A stretch of DNA of 40,698 bases, taken from contig NZ_WITC01000004.1 in assembly GCF_009601505.1 (NCBI RefSeq), positions 1-40,698 on the forward strand. Direction: 5' to 3'. The notes beneath the pieces are model-generated. The model was given only the letters and a program-made list of their open reading frames with translations, was not told the DNA's origin and did no database searches. The DNA is from Sinorhizobium terangae. GTDB lineage: Bacteria; Pseudomonadota; Alphaproteobacteria; Rhizobiales; Rhizobiaceae. How positions within the stretch are numbered: the stretch's first letter is position 1; each line of letters opens with the position of its first letter. The position numbers were made by a program, and so were the translations under genes. Positions 9,901 to 19,135 of this stretch are shown piece by piece.

Positions 9901-10109
9901 TCCTGCTCGAGCGGGGTGGCGACGGTGTTGGCAACGGTCTCGGCATCCGCGCCCGGATAGGAGGCGCGTACGACGATGGTGGGCGGCGCGATTTCCGGAT
10001 ATTGCGCCACCGGAAGCTGGGAATAGGCGATGCCGCCGACGATCAGCAGCACGATCGAAAGCACCGAGGCGAAGATCGGCCTGTCGACAAAGAAATGGGC
10101 GAACCTCAT
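6930..10109 (-). CDS. RND multidrug efflux permease (AcrB/MexF-like, HAE1)
   Basis: 1059 residues, typical of inner-membrane hydrophobe/amphiphile efflux pumps that exchange drugs for protons. The N-terminus MRFAHFFVDRPIFASVL is the first membrane helix. The proton-relay aspartates are D410-D411 in LAIGIVVDDAIVVVENVE of helix 4. FIPTMDQGYAIV and a second six-helix set (LVVLIGLAAKNAILIVEFA) follow. Its start overlaps the adaptor stop by 4 bases (ATGA). Sequence feel is closest to MexF-type pumps. No outer-membrane channel gene is nearby, so it probably shares one encoded elsewhere. Confidence 0.96.
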   Translation of the reverse strand: MRFAHFFVDRPIFASVLSIVLLIVGGIAYSQLPVAQYPEIAPPTIVVRASYPGADAETVANTVATPLEQEINGVENMLYMSSYSTADGSMALTITFKLGTNLDQAQVLVQNRVSVAEPRLPEEVRRIGVTTTKSSPDLMMVVHLLSPNDRYDQLYVSNYARTRIRDLLVRLDGVGDVTLFGEREYALRVWLDPQKLSAYGMTSGDVVEALREQNVQVSGGSIGGPPMSGDTAFQYTVTTDGRFSDPRQFRYVIVKATEDGRLVQLQDVARVELGAREYVTNSYLNGKPAVALGIFSRPGTNALAAAEAIQATMAELSKDFPEGLEYRIIYNPTEFISESINEVYKTIGEAAILVALVVIVFLQSWRTAIIPIVAIPVSLIGTFGLLFAFGFSLNMLTLFGLVLAIGIVVDDAIVVVENVERNLALGMTPREAAHVTMDEVGAAVIAISLVLTAVFVPTAFIPGISGQFYLQFAVTIAVATVISAINSLTLSPALAAVLLRPHENHERESRNPVTRVGRAFANGFNRGFDRMADGYGWVVRHLVKTRLAIGASLVVFAGLLGATWYMAQIVPRGFIPTMDQGYAIVVIQLPDGASLERTDAVVQRASEMIRKVPGVRDAVAFAGFSGATFTNASNAGVIFTPFDSFEERLKNGQSATQIIGQIFGTMQSIQEAFIIAIPPPSVRGIGNAGGFKMQVMDRQSADMRRALGLARQMMGMASQTEGLTGVFTTFSASSPQFFLAIDRDKARALNVPIPNIFETLSINLGTSYVNDFNAFGRVYQVRAQADQKYRVERDDILALKVRSASGALVPLGTLVEIRDTSGPSLVQRYNMYVSVPLQGNPAPGVATGTALDKMEALAAQVLPQGTTFEWTELAFQERQTGNTAVFIFTLSVIFVFLALAAQYESWVLPLAIILIVPLSVLAALLGVAIRGFDNNVLTQIGLVVLIGLAAKNAILIVEFARQGEEEGKTPVEAAIDASRLRLRPILMTAFAFILGVVPLVIATGPGAEMRQSLGTAVFSGMLGVTLLGLFLTPVFYVTLRSLGRKRVKAVEEAPGAPAE

Positions 10110-11266
10110 TGGGCGCTCTCCGCCGCTTGCGCCGCTTCCTGCGGCAGCACGACGAGCTCCGGCTTCACCTTCGCGCCCGGCCTGACGCGCATGAGACCGT
10201 TGACGATAATCGTCTCGTCGCCGGTCATGCCGCTGCGGATGACCCGATAGCCATGCAGCCGCGGTCCGAGACGCACGGGCTTGGTCACGACGCTGCCATC
10301 CTGGCCGACCTCGTAGACGACGCGTTCGTTCTGGTCGGCGGCGATCGCCTCATCAGGAACAAGGATCGCCTTGTAGGTGTTTGAGCCTTCCACCTCCACA
10401 CGCCCAAAGAGGCCCGGCTGGAGGATGAAGTTCGGGTTCGCGAACCGGGCGCGCAGGCGCATCGTGCCTGTTTGGTTGTCCACCCTGTTTTCCGAGAAGT
10501 CGAGCTTGCCTTCGAACGGTCGTTCGGTGGCGTCGGCGATCGTCACCAATACGCTGAGCGCCCCACCGCCCTCCTGTAGCGCACTGCCCCGCTCCCGGGC
10601 AGTGCGGGCGTAGGAAAGCACGCGACGCTCATCGACATCGAAATAGAAGTCGATCGGGTCGAGCGAAACGATGGTCGTCAACACCGTCTGATCGGCCTGG
10701 ACGAGGTTACCCGGCGAGATCAGGCGTCGATCGACGCGACCGCTCAGCGGCGCTGTGATCGTCGTGTACTCGAGGTCGAGCTTGGCCCGCTCGACGGCTG
10801 CCTCCGAGCCGCGCACATTCGCCTGCGCCGCAAGCAGCGCGCGGCGATCGTCATCGAGCTTGGACACGGAGAGCGTGCCGCTTCCGGTGAGCGACTCCGT
10901 CCGCTTGAACGTGCTCTCCGCGAATTCAAGTGTCGACCTCGCCGCCGCAAGAGAGGCTTCGGCCTGGGAGAGAGCGGTGCGGAACGGTCGCTGGTCGATG
11001 ACGAAAAGTTTGTCGCCTTTCTTCACCAATGCCCCGTCGGTAAAGAAGACCTCATCGAGATAACCGCCGACGCGGGACCGGACGGCGACCTGGTCGACGG
11101 GCTCGAAGCGACCGATGAATTCATCAGCGTCGATCACATCGCGCACGACCGGCTTGGCGACGGTCACCGTCGGCGCCGGCGGCGCGTTCTGGGCAGCCGC
11201 AAGCGATGCGGCGAGAAGAACGAACGGAACACTGAAGATTGCGGGCAACGGCCACTTTCGCAACAT
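10106..11266 (-). CDS. RND efflux periplasmic adaptor (membrane fusion protein)
   Basis: 386 residues, MexE/AcrA-like, linking the inner-membrane pump to an outer-membrane channel. Residues 1-25 are a signal peptide ending ASLAAAQ; no lipobox cysteine is seen. The lipoyl half-motifs (VAVRSRVGGYLDEVFFTDG and TTITAPLSGRVDRRLISPG) flank a coiled-coil hairpin around residues 95-170, followed by beta-barrel and membrane-proximal domains. It is the first gene of the pump operon on the minus strand. A GGAGG ribosome site lies 6 bases before the ATG. No TetR or LysR regulator is adjacent. Confidence 0.95.
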   Translation of the reverse strand: MLRKWPLPAIFSVPFVLLAASLAAAQNAPPAPTVTVAKPVVRDVIDADEFIGRFEPVDQVAVRSRVGGYLDEVFFTDGALVKKGDKLFVIDQRPFRTALSQAEASLAAARSTLEFAESTFKRTESLTGSGTLSVSKLDDDRRALLAAQANVRGSEAAVERAKLDLEYTTITAPLSGRVDRRLISPGNLVQADQTVLTTIVSLDPIDFYFDVDERRVLSYARTARERGSALQEGGGALSVLVTIADATERPFEGKLDFSENRVDNQTGTMRLRARFANPNFILQPGLFGRVEVEGSNTYKAILVPDEAIAADQNERVVYEVGQDGSVVTKPVRLGPRLHGYRVIRSGMTGDETIIVNGLMRVRPGAKVKPELVVLPQEAAQAAESAQ

Positions 11267-11557
11267 GCACGTCCTCCGAAAGCAGTTGAAAGCCGAAATC
11301 GCCCGGCGTGGATTTTACGTTCGGGCTGGCGACACTGAAACCCGAAGCGGGAGGCATTCGGGCGGCATTAAATGGAAAACTTGCAACAGCGGCCGCATCC
11401 CGTGCGGCTCTGATTTTGACGCTAACCTGCCACCATTTGGCGGGGCTGTCACTTGAAAAAACGCAATTCCCGGAAGACGATACCGCAGGACGGGATAGCC
11501 GGCTGCAAGTGCTAGAATAGGGTGGAAAAGCGCTTGCTCGCGCCGGCTGCGCCCCGT
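11267..11557. other. Intergenic region upstream of the efflux operon
   Basis: 291 bases between the ymdB-like stop and the adaptor start. It must carry the adaptor promoter unless read-through from ymdB occurs, but no clear -35/-10 pair was recognised. A plus-strand open frame (11308-11520) has no family resemblance and is not called as a gene. No convincing operator palindrome was seen. Confidence 0.5.
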
Positions 11558-12382
11558 TTACGACCAGAACTCAGGGATCGTTTCGTCGAGCCTCGGGCCG
11601 AGCCGGAGCGGCGCGATCTTCTCCGCAAGACCGGTGCGATCGGAAATCTCGACGCCGACGCCGCAAAGGGTCGCGGGCCCGGACGCCGCCTCGAAGCGGC
11701 CCTTCGGCATCTTTGAGATGAACCGGTTGAGCGGCTCTTCCTTGTCCATGCCGAGTGACGAGTCATAGTCGCCGCACATGCCTGCATCGCTGATATAGGC
11801 GGTGCCGCCGTTGAGGATCTGATGGTCGGCGGTCGGAACGTGAGTGTGGGTTCCGACCACGAGGCTGGCGCGGCCATCGACGAAGTGTCCGAAGCATTGC
11901 TTCTCGCTGGTGGCCTCGGCATGGAAGTCGAAGACGATGGCGTCGGCCTGCTCCCCGAGCGGACAGGCGTCGAGGATCGTCTCGGCGGCCTTGAAGGGAT
12001 CATCGAGCTCGGGATGCATGAAAACCCGCCCCATGATGTTGGCGACCAGCACGCGGGCCCCGTTGCGGGCAAAGAAGAGATTGGAGCCACGCCCCGGCGT
12101 GCCGGCCGGATAGTTCGCAGGGCGCAGGAACTGGTCGTGCCTCTCGCAGAAGACCACCGCTTCCTTCTGGTCCCACACATGGTTGCCGGTCGTCACCACG
12201 TCGGCACCGGCATTGATCGTTTCCAGGAAGATATCTTCGGTGATGCCGAAGCCGCCTGCGGCGTTCTCGCCGTTGACGATGACGAAGTCGAGCTTCAGGT
12301 CCCCGACCAATCCGGGGAGGCGTTCCCAGACCGCCGTGCGGCCCGTCTTGCCAACCATGTCCCCGAGAAAAAGAAGCCGCAT
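11558..12382 (-). CDS. YmdB-family metallophosphoesterase (TIGR00282)
   Basis: 274 residues. The family includes Bacillus YmdB, a cyclic-nucleotide phosphodiesterase. All family motifs are present in order: MRLLFLGDMVGKTGR (D8), VNGENAAGGFGI (E39), TTGNHVWDQKE (N67, H68), DFHAEATSEK and GTHTHVPTAD. It is cytoplasmic with no signal peptide. The gene starts 6 bases after the ygfA stop on the same strand, so the two form one unit, as in other alphaproteobacteria. The physiological substrate here is not known. Confidence 0.93.
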   Translation of the reverse strand: MRLLFLGDMVGKTGRTAVWERLPGLVGDLKLDFVIVNGENAAGGFGITEDIFLETINAGADVVTTGNHVWDQKEAVVFCERHDQFLRPANYPAGTPGRGSNLFFARNGARVLVANIMGRVFMHPELDDPFKAAETILDACPLGEQADAIVFDFHAEATSEKQCFGHFVDGRASLVVGTHTHVPTADHQILNGGTAYISDAGMCGDYDSSLGMDKEEPLNRFISKMPKGRFEAASGPATLCGVGVEISDRTGLAEKIAPLRLGPRLDETIPEFWS

Positions 12383-12388
12383 ACCCGT

Positions 12389-12970
12389 TCAATCCTGTTT
12401 GAAATGCCGGAAGCCGCTCTCCGTCAGCACCGCGTCCAGCGCGACGTCGTGCGGTTCAGCCGGCACTGATGCCACTTCCTGGCAGTCGAATGCAATCCCG
12501 ATCAGTCGCGGCATATGCCCTTTGCGGCGCAATCGTTCGATTGCGCGGTCATAATAGCCGGCGCCGTAACCGATCCGGTGCCCGGCCGAATCGAAGGCGG
12601 AAAGCGGCACAAGCATGATGTCGGGATCGAGTTCGGGCGCGTCCGGCCCGGGGCCGGTGGTGCCGAACCCGGTTTCGACCACCGCGACGCCGTCGACAAG
12701 TTCGCGGAAGACGATGGTTTTCTTGTCCAGGATCACCGGCAGGCAGAGCCGGGCGCCGCGGTCCCTGAGCCGCACCATCAGCGGACGGATGTCCGCTTCC
12801 GAGCGAATGGGCCAGAAACCGGAAACGACATGGCCGGGATCGAGCGCGATGACATCACCGGCGTGCTCGGCCATGGACAGGCTCGCCTCGATGCGCACCT
12901 CCAACGGCATTTCATCACGCAGAGCCAGGCGTTCCTTTCTAAGCGCTGCCTTCAAATCTTTCGGTGACAT
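12389..12970 (-). CDS. ygfA: 5-formyltetrahydrofolate cyclo-ligase
   Basis: 193 residues. The enzyme uses ATP to convert 5-formyltetrahydrofolate to 5,10-methenyltetrahydrofolate in one-carbon metabolism. The substrate and ATP-binding segment LVPLSAFDSAGHRIGYGAGYYDR is fully conserved, and the basic N-terminus (KAALRKERLALR) is typical. In many proteobacteria this gene lies directly downstream of 6S RNA. Here about 1.7 kb of other genes lie between. Also known as fau; the symbol follows E. coli usage. Confidence 0.93.
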   Translation of the reverse strand: MSPKDLKAALRKERLALRDEMPLEVRIEASLSMAEHAGDVIALDPGHVVSGFWPIRSEADIRPLMVRLRDRGARLCLPVILDKKTIVFRELVDGVAVVETGFGTTGPGPDAPELDPDIMLVPLSAFDSAGHRIGYGAGYYDRAIERLRRKGHMPRLIGIAFDCQEVASVPAEPHDVALDAVLTESGFRHFKQD

Positions 12971-13251
12971 CCGACAACCTTATCCTGCGGGGTTTTCGCC
13001 TTCATAGCGCAAAGCGCTCCGTAGCTGGAACCACGCCGCCGCCGCTTTTGCAACACCTCACGACAATCCCGTGCGCCTTTCCCGTTTCGGCACAGCATTA
13101 GCGCTCCATTCATCACTGCGCGCGGTTCCGCTTTCACGCGTCACCTTGGGCGTGCAAATAAGTTCGCGTTTTCAGATAATTAGCATCATCTAATCCGCGC
13201 AGAGAATGCGGAACTGTGGCCTTAACGGGCGAGAGTGGGCGGGCAGACAAG

Positions 13252-13467
13252 ATGAACCAACTCGATCCCCTCGAACTGCGTTGCCTCACACTAGCCGCCT
13301 GCGGCAGGACCAGGCAGGACATGGTGCGTGAGACCGACATTCCGATGGAACGCATCAACAGCGCGCTCGATGAAGCGATGCGGAAGCTTCAGGCGACCAA
13401 TCTCGCGGAAGCCATCTTTCGCGCAGCAAGACTCGAACTGCTTCATAACATCCAGTGGGAACGATAG
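13252..13467 (+). CDS. Small LuxR-type helix-turn-helix protein
   Basis: 71 residues from ATG 13252, or 83 from an in-frame GTG at 13216; the ATG places the start just before the fold, but neither has a strong ribosome site. The protein is almost only a LuxR/GerE-like DNA-binding domain: LDPLELRCLTLAACGRTRQDMVRETDIPMERINSALDEAMRKLQ fits the four-helix pattern. There is no receiver or autoinducer domain. It ends 25 bases inside the tail of the opposing DUF1127-like gene. The target is unknown. Confidence 0.65.
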   Translation: MNQLDPLELRCLTLAACGRTRQDMVRETDIPMERINSALDEAMRKLQATNLAEAIFRAARLELLHNIQWER

Positions 13468-13676
13468 GCCGGGTCCAGGCGGGTGGCGTCGAGGTCCGCT
13501 AACCAGCCGGGCTCGCCCGGAAGACCAGCGTCATTGAGCAATCGCGGATTATGCCATGGTGCCTCTGGATACGGCGCAGCCTGCGCGGCCTGCCACACGC
13601 GCCAGCGCGCGACCAGCCCCTGTAGTTGAAAGGCGAGGGAGGAGCCGGCGGAACCGGCAAGGAATGGCACACTCAT
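13443..13676 (-). CDS. Small DUF1127-like protein, divergent from LysR pseudogene
   Basis: 77 residues from ATG 13676, with GGAG ten bases upstream. An arginine/tryptophan-rich stretch ARWRVWQAAQ is followed by NPRLLNDAGL, resembling the DUF1127 pattern 'R.L.DIGL'. DUF1127 proteins are short, often arginine-rich proteins of alphaproteobacteria, some involved in phosphate and RNA-linked regulation. The remaining C-terminal part (PGWLADLDATRLDPAYRSHW) is not recognised. The gene is divergent from a LysR-type gene, an arrangement common for LysR targets. The upstream extension of this frame into the LysR gene is a shadow. Confidence 0.55.
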   Translation of the reverse strand: MSVPFLAGSAGSSLAFQLQGLVARWRVWQAAQAAPYPEAPWHNPRLLNDAGLPGEPGWLADLDATRLDPAYRSHWML

Positions 13677-13760
13677 CAGCGGAACTCCGGATGGCGCTCG
13701 ACACTGTTGAATTCTCCACCCTCCGTTGACATCCGGCAAACGAATTGCAAACATAGCTGT

Positions 13761-13777
13761 CATCAGATTTTCTGATG
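13761..13777. promoter_or_regulatory. Perfect palindrome before the LysR gene, candidate operator
   Basis: CATCAGA (13761-13767), TTT, TCTGATG (13771-13777) is a perfect 7-base inverted repeat between the divergent DUF1127-like and LysR starts, 8 bases before the LysR ATG. LysR-type proteins bind interrupted dyads in such places and repress themselves. The regulator is now frameshifted, so the site may be a relic. Confidence 0.55.
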
Positions 13778-13785
13778 GCTGCAAG

Positions 13786-14648
13786 ATGTCCCTTCCGCTC
13801 GACAGCGACCTGCTGAGAACCTTCCTTGCGGTTGCCGACACCGGCAATCTGACCAAGGCGGCCGACAGCGTCGGGCGCACCCAGTCAGCCGTGAGCATGC
13901 AGATCAAGAAGCTTGAAGATGCGCTCGGCGACACGCTTTTCGACCGGCATTCGCGCGGGGTCGCGCTGACGATGCAAGGCCGGCGCCTTATCGACAACGC
14001 GCGGCGCATCGTGGCGCTCCTCGACGACACCGCGGCGGCCATGCGCCAGCCCGCGCTCGACGGCGCGGTCAGGATCGGGATTCCCGAGGAGTATATCAAC
14101 TCCACGCTTCCAAGAGCGTTGGGTGCGTTTGCCGCCATACACCCCGGCGTGGAGGTCACGGTGCAACAGGGCACCTCGATGTCCAACCGAACGGCCCTCG
14201 AGGCAGGCGAGATCGACATTGCGGTCGTTTTCGAGCCCGGCGGGCGCACCAAGAACGAAGTCTCATGGTGGATCCGACTGTCTGGGTTACCTCGGATCAG
14301 CACTGCACACATGAGCGGCAGCCATTGCCGATAGCCACATACACATACGCCACGGGCGGATGGTGCGATGACTTGGCGATGCAGAGTCTGAAGAGGCGTG
14401 GAAAACGCAGTCGCGTCGCCTATGTCAGCCGAACGAGCGGCGGTCTGATCGCGGCCGTCGTTTCCGGTCTTGCGATCGCGCCGCTGTCGCGCAGCGCCAT
14501 ACCGCCCGGCTGTCGCGAACTGACCGAGGATGACGGGTTCGGCATCATCGACATGTCGAATGTCGTGCTGCGCACTAGGCTGGAAAATCGGTCACCGACG
14601 ATCGATGCCATGGCCGACGCCATCCGCAGCGCTTTCTTGGGCCCATAG
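13786..14648 (+). pseudogene. LysR-type transcriptional regulator, frameshifted
   Basis: The N-terminal part is a normal LysR winged helix: LRTFLAVADTGNLTKAADS, VGRTQSAVSMQIKKLEDALG and FDRHSRGVALT, then a linker and the first half of the effector domain up to about 14255. There the frame breaks: the first frame runs into unrelated residues and stops at 14334, while the effector domain continues one base back in the next frame (VDPTVWVTSDQH ... LIAAVVSGLAIAPLSRSAI) to 14648. The change is equivalent to one lost base (or two gained). The start at 13786 (MSLPLDSDLLRTF) fits the family better than the upstream 13726. Confidence 0.8.
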
Positions 14649-14665
14649 CGGTCCGCCAAGAAGGA

Positions 14666-14828
14666 GAAGTGCGATCCACGACGACCGGTGGATAGTTTAC
14701 GATCCCGGGTGCCTACTAAGTAGGTGGGCGCCGTATGTCCGAACCCACGAGTTCGGCCAGGGACAGCTCCCTTGAGATCGTGTATGGCCCCGGGGATTGT
14801 GGTTCCTGTCGGGAAGCGCAGACCGCGC
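14666..14828 (-). ncRNA. ssrS: 6S RNA
   Basis: The stretch folds like 6S RNA. A closing stem forms between the minus-strand 13-mers at 14808-14820 and 14670-14682, with 11 of 13 pairs including one G-U. ACGATC/GATCGT pairs flank the centre. Inner hairpins are AGGGA/TCCCT, CCGAAC/GTTCGG and CCTAC/GTAGG. It lies just downstream of zapA on the same strand, the place 6S RNA occupies across proteobacteria. 6S RNA binds sigma-70 RNA polymerase in stationary phase. The ends are estimated from the -10 box and closing stem. The plus-strand LysR remnant ends about 18 bases from its 3' end. Confidence 0.82.
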
Positions 14829-14834
14829 GCTCAG

Positions 14835-14840
14835 ATATAG
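14835..14840 (-). promoter_or_regulatory. -10 box of the 6S RNA promoter
   Basis: CTATAT on the minus strand matches the alphaproteobacterial housekeeping -10 consensus exactly and predicts a 5' end near 14828, a few bases before the closing stem of 6S RNA. No good -35 match (CTTGAC) is seen 16-18 bases further upstream. Confidence 0.6.
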
Positions 14841-14882
14841 AGGCTCTTTTCCGTTTTCGCCAGAGGGGTCTTTTAAAGACGA

Positions 14883-15260
14883 TCAGTTGGCCGGAACAGC
14901 GGGGCGGCCATTGAGCTTGGCAGCGATGCTATGAATCTGGGCCGTGACTTCGCTGAGCGCCGAGGCCAGTGCCTCCTCGCTCCTCGCCTGTTCGGACAAC
15001 GCAACGTCGCGGCCGCTCTTCAGATTGCCGAGTTCCGTTTCAAGGCTCTTCAGCCGGCGATTGACCTCGCTCAATTCGTCCATGACCATGATGCCGGCCA
15101 TCACGGTCAGCCGAAGATCGCCGATTTCTCCGAACTGTCCCTTGAGATGGGCCACATATTGGTCGAATCTCGCCGCGAGGTCGCTGAGGTGATCCTCCTG
15201 CCCTTCCTCGCAGGCCATGCGGTAGGCCTTGCCGTCGATCGTCACCGTTACCTGCGCCAT
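14883..15260 (-). CDS. zapA: Cell division protein ZapA
   Basis: 125 residues. ZapA stabilises FtsZ bundles at the division ring. The globular N-terminal head begins AQVTVTIDGKAYRMACEEGQED and continues LSDLAARFDQYV; a long coiled coil (MVMDELSEVNRRLKSLETEL) follows, and the overall size is normal for alphaproteobacteria. It is the second gene after the DUF4164 coiled-coil gene on the minus strand (10-base gap) and is followed by 6S RNA. Confidence 0.92.
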   Translation of the reverse strand: MAQVTVTIDGKAYRMACEEGQEDHLSDLAARFDQYVAHLKGQFGEIGDLRLTVMAGIMVMDELSEVNRRLKSLETELGNLKSGRDVALSEQARSEEALASALSEVTAQIHSIAAKLNGRPAVPAN

Positions 15261-15270
15261 CGCGTAAACC

Positions 15271-15540
15271 TCAACGATCCAGCACCGCTCGAATGGTTTC
15301 CATTGCCGTCACCAGGCGACGGGAAACTTCGCGGTTGACTTCCTCCAGCCGGTTGGCCCGGAACTGGGACTGGTCGAGCTCCTGTGCCAGCCGCGCCCGG
15401 TCGGTATTGACCCGCCGCACCTCGCCCTCGAATTCGCTCAAGTCCCTTTCCTTGTCGAAACGACCGTCGATCGCGCCCTCAAGCGACTGGACCGCGTTCC
15501 GTAGCTCCTCGATCGCCGCTTTGACCGTCTTTGCCGGCAT
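15271..15540 (-). CDS. Small coiled-coil protein, DUF4164 family
   Basis: 89 residues, almost entirely a predicted coiled coil (AIEELRNAVQSLEGAI, FEGEVRRVNTDRARLAQELD, ANRLEEVNREVSRRLVTAM). Charged heptads and the position upstream of zapA fit the DUF4164 proteins of Rhizobiales. A role in division is suggested only by its neighbour. The stop lies 10 bases before the zapA start, so the two are very likely co-transcribed. Confidence 0.8.
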   Translation of the reverse strand: MPAKTVKAAIEELRNAVQSLEGAIDGRFDKERDLSEFEGEVRRVNTDRARLAQELDQSQFRANRLEEVNREVSRRLVTAMETIRAVLDR

Positions 15541-15557
15541 GCTCCGATACCTCTCTG

Positions 15558-15602
15558 GAGCGGGATGAGGAAAACGTGTGAAGCGGATTTCCGCCCCGCC
15601 CT
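15558..15602. repeat. Palindromic repeat, family B copy 2 (short)
   Basis: 'GGAGCGGGATGAGGAAAACGTGTG...CGGATTTCCGCCCCGCCCTAA' repeats the first hairpin of the element at 6667. It lies immediately upstream of the DUF4164 gene. Confidence 0.7.
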
Positions 15603-15614
15603 AAGTCAACCTGC

Positions 15615-15722
15615 CACTGCATGATCCCCTAAATCGAAATCGACTTAAGGACAAAATCATGCAGCATTCCAAAGTGCTACAGCGACCTTGGCGCGTCCGA
15701 CTGGACGCGCGGGCGCCGTAGA
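15615..15722. repeat. Palindromic repeat, family A copy 2 with 'TGCATGAT' tail
   Basis: A compound element. A first hairpin runs from CTGCATGAT (15617-15625) to ATCATGCAG around 15656-15664. It is followed by AAAGTGCTACAGCGACCTTGGCGCGTCC (about 15671-15698) and a closing half ending GCCGTAG. The same order is seen at 39370-39459, and the inverted order at 32185-32253. Confidence 0.8.
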
Positions 15723-15968
15723 ATTCTCTGCGCGTTCCGGGAACGCGGCGCTCCGGAAGAGCCGAATCGGCAGACGCAGTCCGCTGCTTCGCCTCGATTC
15801 TTTTTAAACCCATTCCCCAAGTCTCAACAATGCCCTCGGCCGCAATCGGCGTCGGAAGCTGTGGATCATCGCTCCTTAGCAAGCGCAACATCACTCAATG
15901 CTGCAGCGCAAGAACGATATCGAAAAGCACGCCACCATTTAGTCGCGGAAGGCCAGTATTTCGTATCA
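15723..15968. other. Intergenic, no gene recognised
   Basis: Part of the 526-base gap between the DUF4164 gene and tkt. A minus-strand open frame (15601-15894) runs into the repeat and shows no family features, so it is not called. Nothing else recognisable was seen. Confidence 0.5.
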
Positions 15969-15996
15969 ATTGACTCGCGCGGTGCACCTGCTATGT
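15969..15996 (+). promoter_or_regulatory. Candidate housekeeping promoter of tkt
   Basis: ATTGAC (15969-15974), 16 bases, CTATGT (15991-15996). This is close to the alphaproteobacterial CTTGAC/CTATAT pattern and gives a leader of about 65 bases to the tkt ATG at 16067. Confidence 0.5.
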
Positions 15997-16066
15997 GTCT
16001 GCCGCTTCTCATACGGTCTTGGAGGATAGAGACCGTCCCTGACCACCGAACTCAAACGGAACAGTC

Positions 16067-18049
<1,983 letters not shown>

Positions 18050-18119
18050 TCAAGCCGGGGGGCGCTTCCCAAGGCGCCTTCTATTCGTAAAACGCCATTC
18101 TGATAGGGAAGGACCCGAT

Positions 18120-19130
18120 ATGACAGTGAAAGTCGCCATCAACGGTTTTGGCCGCATTGGCCGCAACGTGCTCCGCGCGATCGTCGAATCCGGCCGCACC
18201 GACATAGAAGTCGTCGCCATCAACGATCTCGGCCCCGTTGAGACCAACGCTCACCTGCTGCGCTATGACTCGATCCACGGTCGCTTCCCGGCCGAAGTCA
18301 AGGTCGAAGGCGACACGATCACCGTCGGCGGCGGCAAGCCGATCAAGGTAACGGCGATCAAGGATCCGGCGACGCTGCCGCACAAGGAACTCGGCGTCGA
18401 CATCGCGATGGAGTGCACCGGCATCTTCACCGCGCGCGACAAGGCGGCCGCCCACCTCGAAGCAGGCGCCAAGCGCGTCATCGTCTCGGCCCCGGCCGAC
18501 GGCGCCGACCTGACCGTCGTCTACGGCGTCAACCATGACAAGCTGACGAAGGATCATCTGGTCATCTCCAACGCCTCCTGCACGACAAACTGCCTGGTTC
18601 CGGTCGTCAAGGTGCTGAATGACGCTGTCGGCATCGACCACGGTTTCATGACTACGATCCACTCCTACACGAACGACCAGCCGTCGCTCGACCAGATGCA
18701 CAAGGATCTCTACCGCGCCCGCGCAGCCGCTCTGTCGATGATTCCGACATCGACCGGCGCCGCCAAGGCCGTCGGCCTGGTTCTGCCGGAACTGAAGGGC
18801 AAGCTCGACGGCACGTCGATCCGCGTTCCGACCCCGAACGTCTCGGTTGTGGATTTTAAGTTCGTCGCCAAGCGCAACACCTCGGTGGAGGAAATCACCA
18901 ACGCCATCAAGGCTGCCGCAAACGGCGCGCTGAAGGGTGTTCTCGGCTACACGGAAGAGCCGCTCGTTTCGCGCGACTTCAACCATGACAGCCACTCCTC
19001 GATCTTCGCGATCGACCAGACCAAGGTCATCGAAGGCAACTTCGTCCGTATCCTCACCTGGTACGACAACGAATGGGGCTTCTCGAACCGCATGGCCGAC
19101 ACGGCGGTGGCCTTCGCCAAGCTCATCTAA
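18120..19130 (+). CDS. gap: Glyceraldehyde-3-phosphate dehydrogenase
   Basis: 336 residues. It oxidises glyceraldehyde 3-phosphate to 1,3-bisphosphoglycerate, reversibly, using NAD. The Rossmann motif [10 protein letters not shown] lies at 7-16, an aspartate follows in AINDLG (suggesting NAD preference), the catalytic cysteine is C154 in [10 protein letters not shown], and [12 protein letters not shown] lies near the end. A GGAAGGA ribosome site precedes the ATG. The stop is 5 bases before the glycolipid-binding-domain gene, which in turn overlaps pgk. Confidence 0.98.
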   Translation: MTVKVAINGFGRIGRNVLRAIVESGRTDIEVVAINDLGPVETNAHLLRYDSIHGRFPAEVKVEGDTITVGGGKPIKVTAIKDPATLPHKELGVDIAMECTGIFTARDKAAAHLEAGAKRVIVSAPADGADLTVVYGVNHDKLTKDHLVISNASCTTNCLVPVVKVLNDAVGIDHGFMTTIHSYTNDQPSLDQMHKDLYRARAAALSMIPTSTGAAKAVGLVLPELKGKLDGTSIRVPTPNVSVVDFKFVAKRNTSVEEITNAIKAAANGALKGVLGYTEEPLVSRDFNHDSHSSIFAIDQTKVIEGNFVRILTWYDNEWGFSNRMADTAVAFAKLI

Positions 19131-19135
19131 CTCAG

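Noticed and set aside
11308..11520. 70-residue plus-strand ORF upstream of the efflux operon
   Set aside because: No ribosome site, no recognisable family, and it lies in a region expected to be promoter.
12952..13137. 61-residue minus-strand ORF upstream of ygfA
   Set aside because: It overlaps the ygfA start out of frame, is cysteine/arginine rich and shows no ribosome site or family.
15601..15894. 97-residue minus-strand ORF in the tkt upstream gap
   Set aside because: It reads through a palindromic repeat; the same 'residues' appear from the repeat at 39370, so it is repeat-derived.
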